From an uncultured Fidelibacterota bacterium (lineage in GTDB: Bacteria > Fidelibacterota > Marinisomatia > Marinisomatales > Marinisomataceae), in the NCBI GenBank assembly GCA_902578385.1, contig CACHCR010000001.1, positions 210,371 to 274,370 of the forward strand: 64,000 bases of DNA. Reading direction: 5' to 3'. The position numbers were made by a program, and so were the translations under genes. The notes beneath the pieces are model-generated. The model ran no database searches and had not been told where the DNA came from. It saw nothing but the letters and a program-made list of their open reading frames with translations. How positions within the stretch are numbered: position 1 is the stretch's first letter; every line of letters starts with the position of its first letter. This document shows, in pieces, positions 17,481-28,224 of the stretch.

Positions 17481-19946
17481 ATGTATAAGAAATCCGCAAT
17501 AATTATTTGTTTATTTTCAATGATTTTTGCTCAAGACGCTGTAGAACTTGAGGAAAATAAACATTTTAACTCATATCAAATTAATTTAGATCGATTTAAA
17601 CAGCTTAATGAAGATATAACCACGCCAAATACGTATAGAACTGCTGCTGGATATCCAGGACATGAATATTGGCAAGTTAGAGCAGATTACGATATGAAAT
17701 TACGTATCGATGATAACAAGCAAAGACTTTACGGTGACGAAACAGTTACCTTTTATAATAATTCACCAGATGCACTGAACTATTTATGGATGGAACTAAC
17801 GCAAAATGTTAGAGCCTTAGATTCAGATTCATACAAAATCCAATCTACTGGAGACTTATCAGCACAGCGCGGTAATGAGAAAATGGTAATTGGAAGTACA
17901 GTATCATCAAGAACGTTAGAAAACTTTTACCGTGACTTTGATGGCGGTTTCAAAATTCAACATGTAAAAGATGAAAAAAATAAAAATGTTCCATATACAA
18001 TAAATAAAACAATGATGCGTATTGATGTACCAGAGCCAATCCAGCCTGGAGAATCCTATACTTTCAAAATAAAATGGTGGTACAATATTAATGATCATAT
18101 CAGGGATGGTGGAAGATCAGGATATGAACATTTTGAGGATGATGATAACTATATTTATACTATAGCACAATTCTTTCCAAGAATGTGTATGTACAACGAT
18201 GTTTATGGTTGGCAAAATAAACAATTCTTAGGTAGAGGTGAATTCACATTAATTTTTGGTGATTATGACGTTAAAATTACAGTACCTGAAGATTTCGTGG
18301 TTGGTGCAACTGGAGCATTACAAAACCCCGAAGAAGTGCTTACTGAAGCTCAAATAGAAAGACTTGAAAAGGCAAAGAAATCAAAAGAGCCGGTATTAAT
18401 CGTTACAGTAGATGAGGCTTTAGAAAACCTTCAAACAAAAACAAGCAGACAAAAAACATGGCATTTTAAAGCAGAAAATGTAAGAGACTATGCGTTTGCT
18501 GCTTCAAGGAGATATATCTGGGATGCTATGGGTGTCAAGGTAGGTGATAATACCGTAATGGCTATGTCCTACTATCCAAATGAAGCGAACCCTCTTTGGG
18601 GACAATATTCAACAAAAGCAGTAGCACATACTGTTGATTTTTATTCAAAGTATACATTTGATTATCCATATCCTGTTGCTATTTCAGCTCATATTGATCG
18701 TATGGGAATGGAATATCCAATGGTTACATTCAATGGATATCGCCCAGAAGAGGATGGTACATATTCCGAAAGAACAAAAAGAGGATTAATTGGAGTAATT
18801 ATTCATGAAGTAGGACACTTTTGGTTTCCTATGATTGTTAATTCTGATGAAAGACAATGGACTTGGATGGATGAAGGATTAAACTCTTTTATGGATGATT
18901 TAGCTGGAAGAGCATGGGATTCAGAGCTGTTTCACCCAAGAAATAATCAAGACTATATTGTGAGATATATGCGAGGAGATAAGTCAAATATTATGCCTAT
19001 AATGACAAACTCTGAGTCAATTTATCAATTTGGTGCAAATGCATATGGTAAACCTACAGTGGCATTAAATATTTTAAGAGATACTATTATGGGGCGAGAA
19101 TTATTTGATTTTGCATTTAAAGAATATTCCAAAACGTGGATGTTTAAGCATCCAACACCATCTGACTTTTTCAGAATAATGGAAAATGCATCTGGTGTAG
19201 ACTTAGATTGGTTTTGGAGAGGATGGTTTTTCACTAATGACCATGTAGATTTATCTATTGAAGAGGTCGAATGGTTTCAGTTAGAAATTGATCCTAAAAA
19301 GAAGAGAGCAGCAGAGAAGAAAGATAAAGAAGGTAAAAAATATTATGCTGCAATGTTAGATGAGAAAGATATCAAACAAACAGTGACAGATAAAGATCCA
19401 AAAACTCGTGACTTCTATGATTCTTATGATGAGTTTGCTGATATTACAGATGGCAACGAAAGAAGAAGATATGAAACAATGCTCAATGATGCTGATATTA
19501 CAGATGAGATGAGAGCAAAAATTATGGAGAGAATGAGTGGAAAAAGTCAGTACGAGCAATTACTAGATGAATTATCTGATAACGAAAGAAGATTAGCAAA
19601 ACGTAATGATCATTTTTATAAAATTAAGTTTAAAAATATTGGCGGATTAGTAATGCCATTAATTATTGAAATGACTTACGAAGATGGAACAACTGATGTT
19701 ACAAGAATTCCAGTAGAAATTTGGAGATTTAATAGACCAGAAGTATCAAAAGTGTTTAAAACTGAAAAGAGAGTAGTTAGCTTTACTTTAGATCCTTTTA
19801 GAGAAACTGCTGATACGTTTAGAGATAATAATCATTGGCCTCCAAAAAATGAACCAACTCTATTTGATATTTATAAGTATGATAGTTCTTCTTGGTATGG
19901 CGGTTCAAACCCAATGCAAAGAGCAAAACAAAGAGATTCAAAGTAG
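17481..19946 (+). CDS. M1 family metallopeptidase
   Basis: Signal peptide from internal Met (MYKKSAIIICLFSMIFAQ); HEVGHFWFP (HExxH) and downstream WMDEGLNSF. Confidence 0.9.
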   Translation: MYKKSAIIICLFSMIFAQDAVELEENKHFNSYQINLDRFKQLNEDITTPNTYRTAAGYPGHEYWQVRADYDMKLRIDDNKQRLYGDETVTFYNNSPDALNYLWMELTQNVRALDSDSYKIQSTGDLSAQRGNEKMVIGSTVSSRTLENFYRDFDGGFKIQHVKDEKNKNVPYTINKTMMRIDVPEPIQPGESYTFKIKWWYNINDHIRDGGRSGYEHFEDDDNYIYTIAQFFPRMCMYNDVYGWQNKQFLGRGEFTLIFGDYDVKITVPEDFVVGATGALQNPEEVLTEAQIERLEKAKKSKEPVLIVTVDEALENLQTKTSRQKTWHFKAENVRDYAFAASRRYIWDAMGVKVGDNTVMAMSYYPNEANPLWGQYSTKAVAHTVDFYSKYTFDYPYPVAISAHIDRMGMEYPMVTFNGYRPEEDGTYSERTKRGLIGVIIHEVGHFWFPMIVNSDERQWTWMDEGLNSFMDDLAGRAWDSELFHPRNNQDYIVRYMRGDKSNIMPIMTNSESIYQFGANAYGKPTVALNILRDTIMGRELFDFAFKEYSKTWMFKHPTPSDFFRIMENASGVDLDWFWRGWFFTNDHVDLSIEEVEWFQLEIDPKKKRAAEKKDKEGKKYYAAMLDEKDIKQTVTDKDPKTRDFYDSYDEFADITDGNERRRYETMLNDADITDEMRAKIMERMSGKSQYEQLLDELSDNERRLAKRNDHFYKIKFKNIGGLVMPLIIEMTYEDGTTDVTRIPVEIWRFNRPEVSKVFKTEKRVVSFTLDPFRETADTFRDNNHWPPKNEPTLFDIYKYDSSSWYGGSNPMQRAKQRDSK

Positions 19947-19964
19947 AACTGGTATTATTAAATA

Positions 19965-20441
19965 ATGTTTAAATTATTTTTTAAAATAATTTTACTTAAT
20001 ACAGTTGTTTTCAGTCACCAATTTTTTTTGACTACCACGGAAGTGCGATTAAGTGATAATCAAAAAAAATTAGAAATTACTATTCAAACATTTTCTCATG
20101 ATGTAGAGGCATTATTAAAAAAAGCTGATTTCAATTTAGCAAACTTAGGTTCAGAGCGGGAAGATGAAAAGATAGATGATTTCTTAATCGACTATTTATC
20201 AAATAACTTTATTATCCAAGATCATTATTGGAGGTATCTAGGAAAAAAAATTGATGGAGACTTTACTTTATTTTTTCTTGAAATAGATAAATTTAATTCT
20301 CCTTCAAATGTCGCAGTCTTTAATACAATTTTTATGGATATGTATGTTAAGCAACAAAATATTATGAATGTCTATGGAACAAAAAGCGTACAATCATCAA
20401 CAATGACTATTGAAGAGCCTGCTTTTAAGTTTGAGCTTTAG
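19965..20441 (+). CDS. DUF6702-like secreted protein
   Basis: 'HQFFLTTTEVRLSDNQKKLEITIQTFSHDVEALLKK' pattern. Confidence 0.6.
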   Translation: MFKLFFKIILLNTVVFSHQFFLTTTEVRLSDNQKKLEITIQTFSHDVEALLKKADFNLANLGSEREDEKIDDFLIDYLSNNFIIQDHYWRYLGKKIDGDFTLFFLEIDKFNSPSNVAVFNTIFMDMYVKQQNIMNVYGTKSVQSSTMTIEEPAFKFEL

Positions 20442-21273
20442 CAACTTCTTTATTACCAATATACCAGATATATATTCCACCTAACATCATTGCTACACAC
20501 AGTAATTGTCCCATACTCAAGTTAAAAAGAATAAATCCTAAATGAGCATCAGGTTCTCGGAAGTATTCTATGAAAAATCTTACAAATCCGTATCCAAAAA
20601 CGTACGCACCGCTATTAAATCCAAGTTGATTATGCTTATTAAATGAATTAATTACATAGTAAAGAATGATTCCTTCAAATAAAGCTTCATAAAGTTGAGA
20701 TGGATGGCGTAGAATCTGATCCCCTGCATTTGGGAAATACATACCTATAGATGCTTCAGTTGTTCTTCCATAAAGCTCACCATTAATAAAGTTTCCAATT
20801 CTGCCAAAAAAATATCCTAAAGGTATGGCAGCAGTCAAAAAATCTGCTAATTCAAATAAATGTAAATTTACTTTTCTGCTAAAAAGCCATATCGCAGTAA
20901 CTACACCAATAACTCCTCCATGATATGACATTCCAGCAATACCTGTAAATATCCAACTACCATTATAATATTTAAAAGGAATAAGGATTTCCAATGGATT
21001 TGATAAATAATATTCAAAATTATAAAAAATGACATACCCAAATCTTGCTCCAATCAATAAACCGATGAAACACCAAGATAGTAAGTCTTCAAATTGCTCA
21101 AGATTAATTTTATTAAATTTATTTTGTTTAATTTTTCTACTACAGAGGATATATACGACACCAAAAGCAACAAGATACATTGTTGAATACCAATAAATGG
21201 TAAGAGGACCAATTGAAATTAATACTGGGTCCATTTTGGAAGGTAAAGTTTGCCACCATGTAAGTAAATCCAT
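20425..21273 (-). CDS. lgt: prolipoprotein diacylglyceryl transferase
   Basis: 'GRIGNFINGELYGR', 'YHGGVIG', 'HPSQLYEA', 'FFIEYFREPD'. Confidence 0.95.
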   Translation of the reverse strand: MDLLTWWQTLPSKMDPVLISIGPLTIYWYSTMYLVAFGVVYILCSRKIKQNKFNKINLEQFEDLLSWCFIGLLIGARFGYVIFYNFEYYLSNPLEILIPFKYYNGSWIFTGIAGMSYHGGVIGVVTAIWLFSRKVNLHLFELADFLTAAIPLGYFFGRIGNFINGELYGRTTEASIGMYFPNAGDQILRHPSQLYEALFEGIILYYVINSFNKHNQLGFNSGAYVFGYGFVRFFIEYFREPDAHLGFILFNLSMGQLLCVAMMLGGIYIWYIGNKEVAKAQT

Positions 21274-21335
21274 ACAGAAAGATACAAAAAATACTTTGTA
21301 ACCTAAAAAAAATTATATAACCTCGAATACAAATT

Positions 21336-21863
21336 ATGATTTTATCAGGAAAAGAAATTCTTAAACGCAAAGATAAAGATATTATCATTGAACCATTCAA
21401 TAAAAATCAAGTCAATCCAAACAGTTATAACTTAAAATTACACAACGAACTTATGGTGTATGAAAAAAGTCCATTGGATATGAAAGAAGATAACGCTGCT
21501 CAAAAAATAATTATTCCAGCAGATGGATTATTATTGGAAAGTAGAAAACTATATTTGGGAAGAACTGTAGAATACACTGAAACCCATAATTTAGTACCTA
21601 TGTTGGAGGGAAGATCATCTGTTGGAAGATTGGGCCTATTTGTTCACGTTACAGCTGGATTTGGAGATGTTGGATTTAAAGGTTATTGGACTTTAGAAAT
21701 TTTTTGTGTTGAGCCAATAAAAATTTACCCGTCTGTTGAAATTTGTCAAATTTTCTATCACTCCGTTGAAGGCGAGGTAGATCCATATAAAAGTGGAAAG
21801 TATCAGGGTAATAAAGATATTCAAACAAGTATGTTATATAAAGATTTTAAAAAAGATGAATAA
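21336..21863 (+). CDS. dcd: dCTP deaminase
   Basis: '[36 protein letters not shown]' motif. Confidence 0.92.
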   Translation: MILSGKEILKRKDKDIIIEPFNKNQVNPNSYNLKLHNELMVYEKSPLDMKEDNAAQKIIIPADGLLLESRKLYLGRTVEYTETHNLVPMLEGRSSVGRLGLFVHVTAGFGDVGFKGYWTLEIFCVEPIKIYPSVEICQIFYHSVEGEVDPYKSGKYQGNKDIQTSMLYKDFKKDE

Positions 21864-22086
21864 GCTTTTAACGTACCCTATTATTCTATTAATAAAATTT
21901 TATCAAACTTTAATTTCACCGCTTTTAGGTTCAAATTGTAGATTTCAACCAACATGCTCTGAGTATTGTATTGAATCTTTAAAACAGTGGGGATTATTCA
22001 AGGGTCTTTATTTTTCAGTTAAAAGAATTTCCAAATGTCATCCTTGGGGTGGAAAAGGTTATGACCCTGTACCAAAGAAAGATTAA
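21856..22086 (+). CDS. yidD: membrane protein insertion efficiency factor YidD
   Basis: '[27 protein letters not shown]...[14 protein letters not shown]'; start from Met22 of ORF 21793..22086. Confidence 0.95.
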   Translation: MNKLLTYPIILLIKFYQTLISPLLGSNCRFQPTCSEYCIESLKQWGLFKGLYFSVKRISKCHPWGGKGYDPVPKKD

Positions 22087-22095
22087 ATATCTAAA

Positions 22096-22608
22096 TTAGT
22101 TGTGTTCTACAAATTCAAATTGATCCTTGGTGTATCCTAGATCAATTAATGAAGACATAATTTTATCATAATCTTCATTAGAAATTTGTGACGATCTGCC
22201 CATAATCCAGCCCATGGTATTTTTTGGGTATCCGACAGCCATATATTCATAGTTTTCATCTACATAAACTATTTTGAATGGAAACTTCATAAATGGCACA
22301 AACGGTTTCCTCATTTGTATGGTCCATTCTGCATTAGAAGATTTATCAATAACGGTACCTTTTTGCTTTATTTGCCTTTCTTTGCCATCTTTAATGGCAT
22401 CATAGGTAATATCAATGGTCCCATCATTATTTAAAGCGTATGTATCAGAAGAATTTGTGGCACCTTTCTCTATCATATTAGGCACCAGAGCAATAACAAA
22501 CCATTTACCCATAAATTTTTCTAAATCGACAAATTCAACTGTTTTCATTGTATCAGCTCCTTTTAAAAAACTAACAAAAATTAAAAATAAGATTAGTAAT
22601 GTTTTCAT
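22096..22608 (-). CDS. blc: bacterial lipocalin
   Basis: 'FMGKWFVIALVPNMIEKG...YDAIKDGKERQIKQKGTVID...GYPKNTMGWIMGRS'. Confidence 0.85.
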   Translation of the reverse strand: MKTLLILFLIFVSFLKGADTMKTVEFVDLEKFMGKWFVIALVPNMIEKGATNSSDTYALNNDGTIDITYDAIKDGKERQIKQKGTVIDKSSNAEWTIQMRKPFVPFMKFPFKIVYVDENYEYMAVGYPKNTMGWIMGRSSQISNEDYDKIMSSLIDLGYTKDQFEFVEHN

Positions 22609-22609
22609 T

Positions 22610-22957
22610 TTAGATATCTACTCCAATTTTTTTATATAACATGCTCAATACAAAATATAATACTACCATTATTGAAATTGAAAGAAACATACTTGGAATA
22701 AAATTTATTTTTTTTAAAAAATAGGGTAATGTTATAAAAAAAGATAAAGAAGGCATAATCATTGCAAAAACTCCATAAGCAAAATTAATAATTTTATCAA
22801 CATCTCTTGTTTCAAAATAGAGCCAAGAAATTGTAATTAGAGAAATCATAGGCAAAGAAACGATGATTGCCCCTAGAAGTGTATCTCTTTTTCCAATCTC
22901 GGACGCAACAAATATGATTAGTGCTGATATTAATATTTTTGCTATATTGAACATCAT
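22610..22957 (-). CDS. DUF3147-like membrane protein
   Basis: Small four-TM protein with 'VASEIGKRDTLLGAIIVSLPM'. Confidence 0.6.
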   Translation of the reverse strand: MMFNIAKILISALIIFVASEIGKRDTLLGAIIVSLPMISLITISWLYFETRDVDKIINFAYGVFAMIMPSLSFFITLPYFLKKINFIPSMFLSISIMVVLYFVLSMLYKKIGVDI

Positions 22958-22964
22958 TAAAATT

Positions 22965-23759
22965 ATGGAATTAAATAATATATATCTAGGGTTTGCTTTA
23001 GCAACATTTGCAGGATTAAGTACGGGTATTGGAAGTGGGTTAGCTCTCTTTACCCGTTCATTTAATAAAAGATTCTTGGCAATTGCGCTTGGATTATCTG
23101 CTGGAATTATGATTTATGTATCTTTTGTGGAGTTGATGCAATTATCATTTGAATCTTTAATGGCAATCTATGGCCAGAATTTTGGAAAACTAATAACTGT
23201 TACTGGATTTGTAGTTGGGTTGTTATTAATGCTTCTTATTGATCAGTTATTTGATCATCAATCTATTGCTGACTTTATTTCCAGATCAGAGGATAAGAAT
23301 GAATCTGCACTTATTAAAGCAGGTATTTTCTCTGCTATCGCTTTAGCAATTCATAATTTTCCAGAAGGGTTTGCAACATTTACTGCTACAGTTTATGATC
23401 CTGCAATAGGACTAACCTTAGCATCTGCCATAGCTGTTCATAACATTCCTGAAGGTATAGCTGTTTCAGTACCTATATACTATGCTACTAAAAGCAAACG
23501 TAAAGCTTTTTATATCTCATTTTTGTCTGGCCTTGCAGAGCCATTTGGAGCATTAATTGGTTTTCTAATTTTTAGAACTGTATTTAATGAAGCATTATTT
23601 GGAATATCATTTGCATTTTGTGCAGGAATTATGGTTTACGTTGCACTTAATGAATTATTGCCTGTTGCTAAGGAATATGGTGAACCTAGTGACACTATTA
23701 TTGGAGTAACTATTGGAATGATTATTATGGCTATCAGCCTTATTATGATGTATTCTTAA
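22965..23759 (+). CDS. zupT: ZIP family metal transporter (ZupT-like)
   Basis: 'AIHNFPEGFATF' and 'AVHNIPEGIAVSVPIYYAT'; start at Met35 of ORF. Confidence 0.9.
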   Translation: MELNNIYLGFALATFAGLSTGIGSGLALFTRSFNKRFLAIALGLSAGIMIYVSFVELMQLSFESLMAIYGQNFGKLITVTGFVVGLLLMLLIDQLFDHQSIADFISRSEDKNESALIKAGIFSAIALAIHNFPEGFATFTATVYDPAIGLTLASAIAVHNIPEGIAVSVPIYYATKSKRKAFYISFLSGLAEPFGALIGFLIFRTVFNEALFGISFAFCAGIMVYVALNELLPVAKEYGEPSDTIIGVTIGMIIMAISLIMMYS

Positions 23760-24250
23760 TTAAGATTTGTAATAATTTTGGCACCCAGACCTTTAATTCT
23801 ATACTCAATCAAATCTGAAGAATCTAAAGTAACATCACTTTCATTGATTTTCATACCTTTTTCTTCTGCTAGGTGTATTTTCCATTTTATTGCTTGTTCT
23901 TCTGAAAAATTAATTTTGGTAAAAATTCCTTTTACAATAGCTTTTTTAGTTTTGGCATCTTGAGGAAAGACAATAACATCGTCTTTTACCTTCACCCTAA
24001 TTATTTGATTGGAATCATAATCCTTGATTTCAATCCAGCATCCTTTCATAGGACAAACATCAATAATTTCTCCTTCGACTATGATTTCTTGAGTTAAAAA
24101 TTGCTCTGAATTCTCAATAATATTTGAGATTGATTCAATTGAATCATAAGAAAAATCAACACCGTAAAGATCAATTGATTGTTTATTATTGTTTGATGTG
24201 CAAGAGAATATGATAATTGAAAAAAGAATGAAAATTATTCGGGAAATCAT
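23756..24250 (-). CDS. DUF4920-like lipoprotein
   Basis: Lipobox 'IIFSC'; 'VEGEIIDVCPMKGCWIEI'. Confidence 0.65.
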   Translation of the reverse strand: MISRIIFILFSIIIFSCTSNNNKQSIDLYGVDFSYDSIESISNIIENSEQFLTQEIIVEGEIIDVCPMKGCWIEIKDYDSNQIIRVKVKDDVIVFPQDAKTKKAIVKGIFTKINFSEEQAIKWKIHLAEEKGMKINESDVTLDSSDLIEYRIKGLGAKIITNLN

Positions 24251-24840
24251 AGCTTGCTAGTTATTTCTTTTGAAAGCGGTTTAACAGATTTGTCAAAAAA
24301 TGCAACTAAATCACCATTTTCATCAACTAAGTATTTGCAAAAATTCCAAGTAGGTTTTTTTTCGTTCCAACCGTTTAAATCTTTATTAGTGAGCCAAGTA
24401 TATACTGCACTTTGATTCTTACCTTTTGTTGTAATCTTTGAGAACATTTGAAATGTTACTCCATAATTCTTTTCACAAAAATCAGCAATATCTGCATCGG
24501 AACCTCTTTCCTGAAATAGGAAATCATTAGCTGGAAATCCTAGAACAGCAAGATTTTGACCATACAAGTCATGTAATTTTTGAAGACCTTCATATTGATA
24601 TGTATACCCACAACTTGATGCAGTGTTTACAATCAGTACTTTTTTACCTTTGAATTGATTGAAAGATATTTCTTCGCCATCAATAGTTGTTGCTTTTAAA
24701 TCATAAAAGTTTGCTATTGCTTTTGCTTTTTCTGTTGTATCAGCTGTTTTTTTCGCAGTTAAGCCGATTAGAAGGAAAACAATTCCTACTGTTAGAACAG
24801 AAACAAGACCTAAATTGCTAGTTAATAATGTTTTTATCAT
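24247..24840 (-). CDS. glutathione peroxidase (Cys type), membrane anchored
   Basis: 'VNTASSCGYTYQYEGLQKL', 'FPANDFLFQE', 'TWNFCKYLVDENG'; likely start Met52 of ORF. Confidence 0.88.
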   Translation of the reverse strand: MIKTLLTSNLGLVSVLTVGIVFLLIGLTAKKTADTTEKAKAIANFYDLKATTIDGEEISFNQFKGKKVLIVNTASSCGYTYQYEGLQKLHDLYGQNLAVLGFPANDFLFQERGSDADIADFCEKNYGVTFQMFSKITTKGKNQSAVYTWLTNKDLNGWNEKKPTWNFCKYLVDENGDLVAFFDKSVKPLSKEITSKL

Positions 24841-24871
24841 ATTTTTTCTTAAATTTGCGTGCAAAAGTAAC

Positions 24872-25018
24872 ATGTATTTAATTAATAAAGAAGAATTATC
24901 TGGAACAGCTCTTTGGATTAAAAATAATTTTGAAGAAATATTTTTATGGTTTTCTGTTCTATGTATAGTTGTATCAATGTTATTTATATTCAAATTATAT
25001 TTAAATCGACAAAGATGA
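24872..25018 (+). CDS. small single-TM hypothetical protein
   Basis: 48-aa frame MYLINKEELSG...; ATGA overlap with next gene. Confidence 0.5.
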   Translation: MYLINKEELSGTALWIKNNFEEIFLWFSVLCIVVSMLFIFKLYLNRQR

Positions 25019-25818
25019 GAATTTTATCTATTACATTAACATTTTTTATGTTTTCCTGCCAAGGAAATACTTCCGATATAAAAACTTCAGTTAATCAACC
25101 TCAATCAGAGCCAATTCAAGAGAAAAAACAAGTTACAAATGAAGTCATTTTTAGAGATGCTCAAGGAAATACCCTTTCAGATGCTCAAAAAGATAGTTTA
25201 GTGACAAATGTCGAAGGATTAATGGCCTTGAGAAGATTTGATGAAAATTCAAATACAGAATACATTCTTTTTAAAGATTATGAAGATTTGAGAGGATTTG
25301 TTCCAGACAAAGAAATTGAAAATTTAATTGAAGAAAATAGATTAAGAAGATCAGGTGGGCAAGGAGCCGTTCAAAATAAAAGAATTAATGATTTATGGAA
25401 AGATAAGCCTTTGCCTAATGATAATTTCATAATGATTGATGGCTCTGAATCATCTTTTGATGATTACAAGGGAAAACTTCTTGTTATAAATTTCTGGTAT
25501 ATAAATTGTGGTCCCTGCATTGTTGAAATGCCTTATTTAAATAACTTAGTAGAAGAATACAAAGATGAAGATGTTGAATTTTTAGCATTAACTTTTGATT
25601 CTGTATCAGATGTAAATACGTTCCTTGAAAAAACAAGTTTTAATTATCAGTTAGGTTCAGCTAGTAAAGAATTAATTTTTGGCTTTACACCAATCTTCCC
25701 TACGCACATGATTGTTGACGAAAATGGTATTATTAAAGATATCGCATTAGGCGCTCCAAGAGATACAAAATTAATTTTTAATAAATTGGTTTCTTTAATT
25801 GAAAAAAATAAAAAATAA
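25015..25818 (+). CDS. TlpA-like thioredoxin-fold lipoprotein
   Basis: Lipobox 'FMFSC'; 'LLVINFWYINCGPCIVEMPYLN'. Confidence 0.85.
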   Translation: MRILSITLTFFMFSCQGNTSDIKTSVNQPQSEPIQEKKQVTNEVIFRDAQGNTLSDAQKDSLVTNVEGLMALRRFDENSNTEYILFKDYEDLRGFVPDKEIENLIEENRLRRSGGQGAVQNKRINDLWKDKPLPNDNFIMIDGSESSFDDYKGKLLVINFWYINCGPCIVEMPYLNNLVEEYKDEDVEFLALTFDSVSDVNTFLEKTSFNYQLGSASKELIFGFTPIFPTHMIVDENGIIKDIALGAPRDTKLIFNKLVSLIEKNKK

Positions 25819-25854
25819 ATTCTATAAACCTATTTCATTGAGTAAATTTTTCTT

Positions 25855-26676
25855 ATGAAAAAATATTTATTAGTATTTTTTGCAGCATTTTCTTTTCTTA
25901 CTGCTCAAACCCATATTGTGCCAGAAGGGTATTCAGGTTTTTCCGCTTCATTCAATCATGATCAAAATGTTGATTTTTTTGGTGAAGGAAAGTTTGCCAG
26001 AGATAGTTATGGAAATGGTATTGGAGTTGGATATATTTATAACGGTACTTTTGGAATTGACTTAGGTTATGGTTACTCATTATATAATAGAAAAGATGTT
26101 TATGATTTTAATGTAGGAGATGATGAATCAAATTCAGAGGATGAAAACTTTAACTTTGTCGAAAATTTTCGATCTGAAAATTCAAATTTAGGCGATAAAA
26201 CCTTTTCTTTTGGATTAACATACTATCTAAATGAAAGCCAAACACTTTTTGAACAAAATCTTCCAATTAATTTATCTTTAGGATTTAGATACGGAACTAA
26301 AAATTATAGTAGTGATGCCTTAAATTTTTTAAATCAAGATTTCTATGGGAAATTTTATGCTTTTGAATTAGGGGCATATAAAGAAATTGAAACTGATGCA
26401 AGTTTCTATATGATTCCTAGAATAAAGCTAAGTATTAGTAATGAGAAAAATATTTATGATTCGCTAGTTGTTCCTGATGACACTAGCGAAGATGGATCAG
26501 TGCCAAGCGTTGGAGGTTCTTTAACAGATTCCTTTAGGTTATCTAGTACTTATATAGAAGTTGCATTACCTTTCATTTTGCAAGGCACATCTGCTGGACA
26601 GCCATTTATTGAAACAAGCATTGCAAATAAATATGGCACGACTCATTTAGGTCTTAGATTTGGCTTCTTGTTTTAA
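25855..26676 (+). CDS. outer-membrane beta-barrel protein
   Basis: Signal peptide; C-terminal 'THLGLRFGFLF'. Confidence 0.6.
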   Translation: MKKYLLVFFAAFSFLTAQTHIVPEGYSGFSASFNHDQNVDFFGEGKFARDSYGNGIGVGYIYNGTFGIDLGYGYSLYNRKDVYDFNVGDDESNSEDENFNFVENFRSENSNLGDKTFSFGLTYYLNESQTLFEQNLPINLSLGFRYGTKNYSSDALNFLNQDFYGKFYAFELGAYKEIETDASFYMIPRIKLSISNEKNIYDSLVVPDDTSEDGSVPSVGGSLTDSFRLSSTYIEVALPFILQGTSAGQPFIETSIANKYGTTHLGLRFGFLF

Positions 26677-26692
26677 TTGAAAATATTTATTT

Positions 26693-27787
26693 ATGAAACA
26701 TTCATTTGATATTAATCCTGATATTTCGTTAGCTAAAACTTTGCCATCTAGCTTTTATCGAGACGACAAAATTTTTGATCAAATTAGAAAGAATATTTTT
26801 TTAAAATCTTGGCAATTCATTGATGATAATTCTCAAATTAAATTAAATAATTCATATTTACCAAAAACCATTCTTGATGGATTTTTGACAGAGCCAATTG
26901 TCCTAACTAGGGATAATAATAGTAAGATTCATTGTTTAACCAATGTTTGTACTCATCGAGGAAATATTGTAGCTATGGGGCCAGGAAAATCTAAAAAATT
27001 AACCTGCTGTTATCATGGAAGAACTTTTGAATTAGATGGTAGCTTCAGATCAATGCCTGAGTTTGAAGAAACCAAGAATTTTCCAACCGAAAATGATAAT
27101 TTACATAGTTTCCCCGTTGAGAAATGGGGTCCATTTATTTTTGCAGGTTTAAATCCTTCTTTTGATTTTAAAAATGTTCTAAATATTATGAATGAAAGAA
27201 TTGGATTTTTACCTCTAGATCAATTTTCTTTAGACTCTAATCTTTCAAAGGATTATTTAGTGCATTGTCATTGGGCATTATATTGTGATAATTATTTAGA
27301 AGGCTTTCATATTCCATTCGTACATGATGGATTGAATAAAGTTTTAGATTATAGTAACTACAAAACAGAGCTTTATGAACATTGCAACTTGCAAATTGGT
27401 TTTTCAGATGAATCAAATGAAGTATTTAATTTTCCTAAAGATCACATGGATTATGGAAGTAATATTGCGGCTTACTATTTTTGGGTTTTCCCAAATATGA
27501 TGTTCAATTTTTATCCTTGGGGTTTATCAATCAATATTGTAAAACCTCTGTCCATAAATAAAACAAAAGTTTCCTTTCTTACCTATGTATATGATGAGTC
27601 TAAGCTTCATAAAGGTGCTGGTAATGATATAGATAAGGTGGAAAGAGAGGATGAGTTCATTGTTGAGAATGTTAATAATGGAATTCAGTCATCTTTTTAC
27701 AAAGAAGGAAGATATTCACCTACAAGAGAGCAAGGGGTTCATCACTTTCATTGTCTTTTAGCTCAATTTCTTAATTCCAGTAAATAG
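26693..27787 (+). CDS. Rieske non-heme iron oxygenase, alpha-subunit-like
   Basis: 'CTHRGN...CCYHGRTFELDG' and 'DNYLEGFHIPFVH'. Confidence 0.88.
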   Translation: MKHSFDINPDISLAKTLPSSFYRDDKIFDQIRKNIFLKSWQFIDDNSQIKLNNSYLPKTILDGFLTEPIVLTRDNNSKIHCLTNVCTHRGNIVAMGPGKSKKLTCCYHGRTFELDGSFRSMPEFEETKNFPTENDNLHSFPVEKWGPFIFAGLNPSFDFKNVLNIMNERIGFLPLDQFSLDSNLSKDYLVHCHWALYCDNYLEGFHIPFVHDGLNKVLDYSNYKTELYEHCNLQIGFSDESNEVFNFPKDHMDYGSNIAAYYFWVFPNMMFNFYPWGLSINIVKPLSINKTKVSFLTYVYDESKLHKGAGNDIDKVEREDEFIVENVNNGIQSSFYKEGRYSPTREQGVHHFHCLLAQFLNSSK

Positions 27788-27791
27788 CCTG

Positions 27792-27864
27792 CTGGGCTAT
27801 CTGGACTCGAACCAGAATCATCCGAATTAACAGTTCGGTGCCTTGCCAATTAGACCATAGCCCA
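27792..27864 (-). tRNA. tRNA-Asn (GTT)
   Basis: Cloverleaf read on minus strand: TGGGCTA...CTGTTAA...GGTTCGAGTCC...TAGCCCA-G. Confidence 0.92.
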
Positions 27865-28030
27865 AATTATACTGCATAGGATGTAGAGCGGGAGAGTGTA
27901 GGTATATTGTATTGTATAGAATTGAGATATAAATATACATAGTGTATGAACCAATCAAGGATTTCCCCCGCCCCAACTAACTCATATTGACCTGTTAATT
28001 TAATTACAAGAATTTTAAAAAAACAAGAAA

Positions 28031-28053
28031 AAACCGACTGGTCGGTTTATTTT
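28031..28053 (-). terminator. rho-independent terminator downstream of tRNA-Glu, probably bidirectional
   Basis: AAACCGAC/GTCGGTTT hairpin with a T-run on both sides. Confidence 0.7.
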
Positions 28054-28098
28054 TTTAGAAAATAATGTTTTTAATAAATATTTTTTAAAAAAAGGAAG

Positions 28099-28170
28099 CA
28101 GCCCGTAGGGGGATCGAACCCCTGTTGCATGGATGAAAACCATGAGTCCTAACCACTAGACGAACGGGCC
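28099..28170 (-). tRNA. tRNA-Glu (TTC)
   Basis: GGCCCGTTCGTCTAGTGGTTAGGACTCATGGTTTTCATCCATGCAACAGGGGTTCGATCCCCCTACGGGCTG. Confidence 0.95.
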
Positions 28171-28224
28171 AAAAACGTAGCAAATATAGAACGAAGATAT
28201 TATTTATACAACAGACTTATTTAC

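Noticed and set aside
24247-24840. Possible selenocysteine glutathione peroxidase
   Set aside because: Active-site codon is Cys (TASSCGYT), no in-frame TGA.
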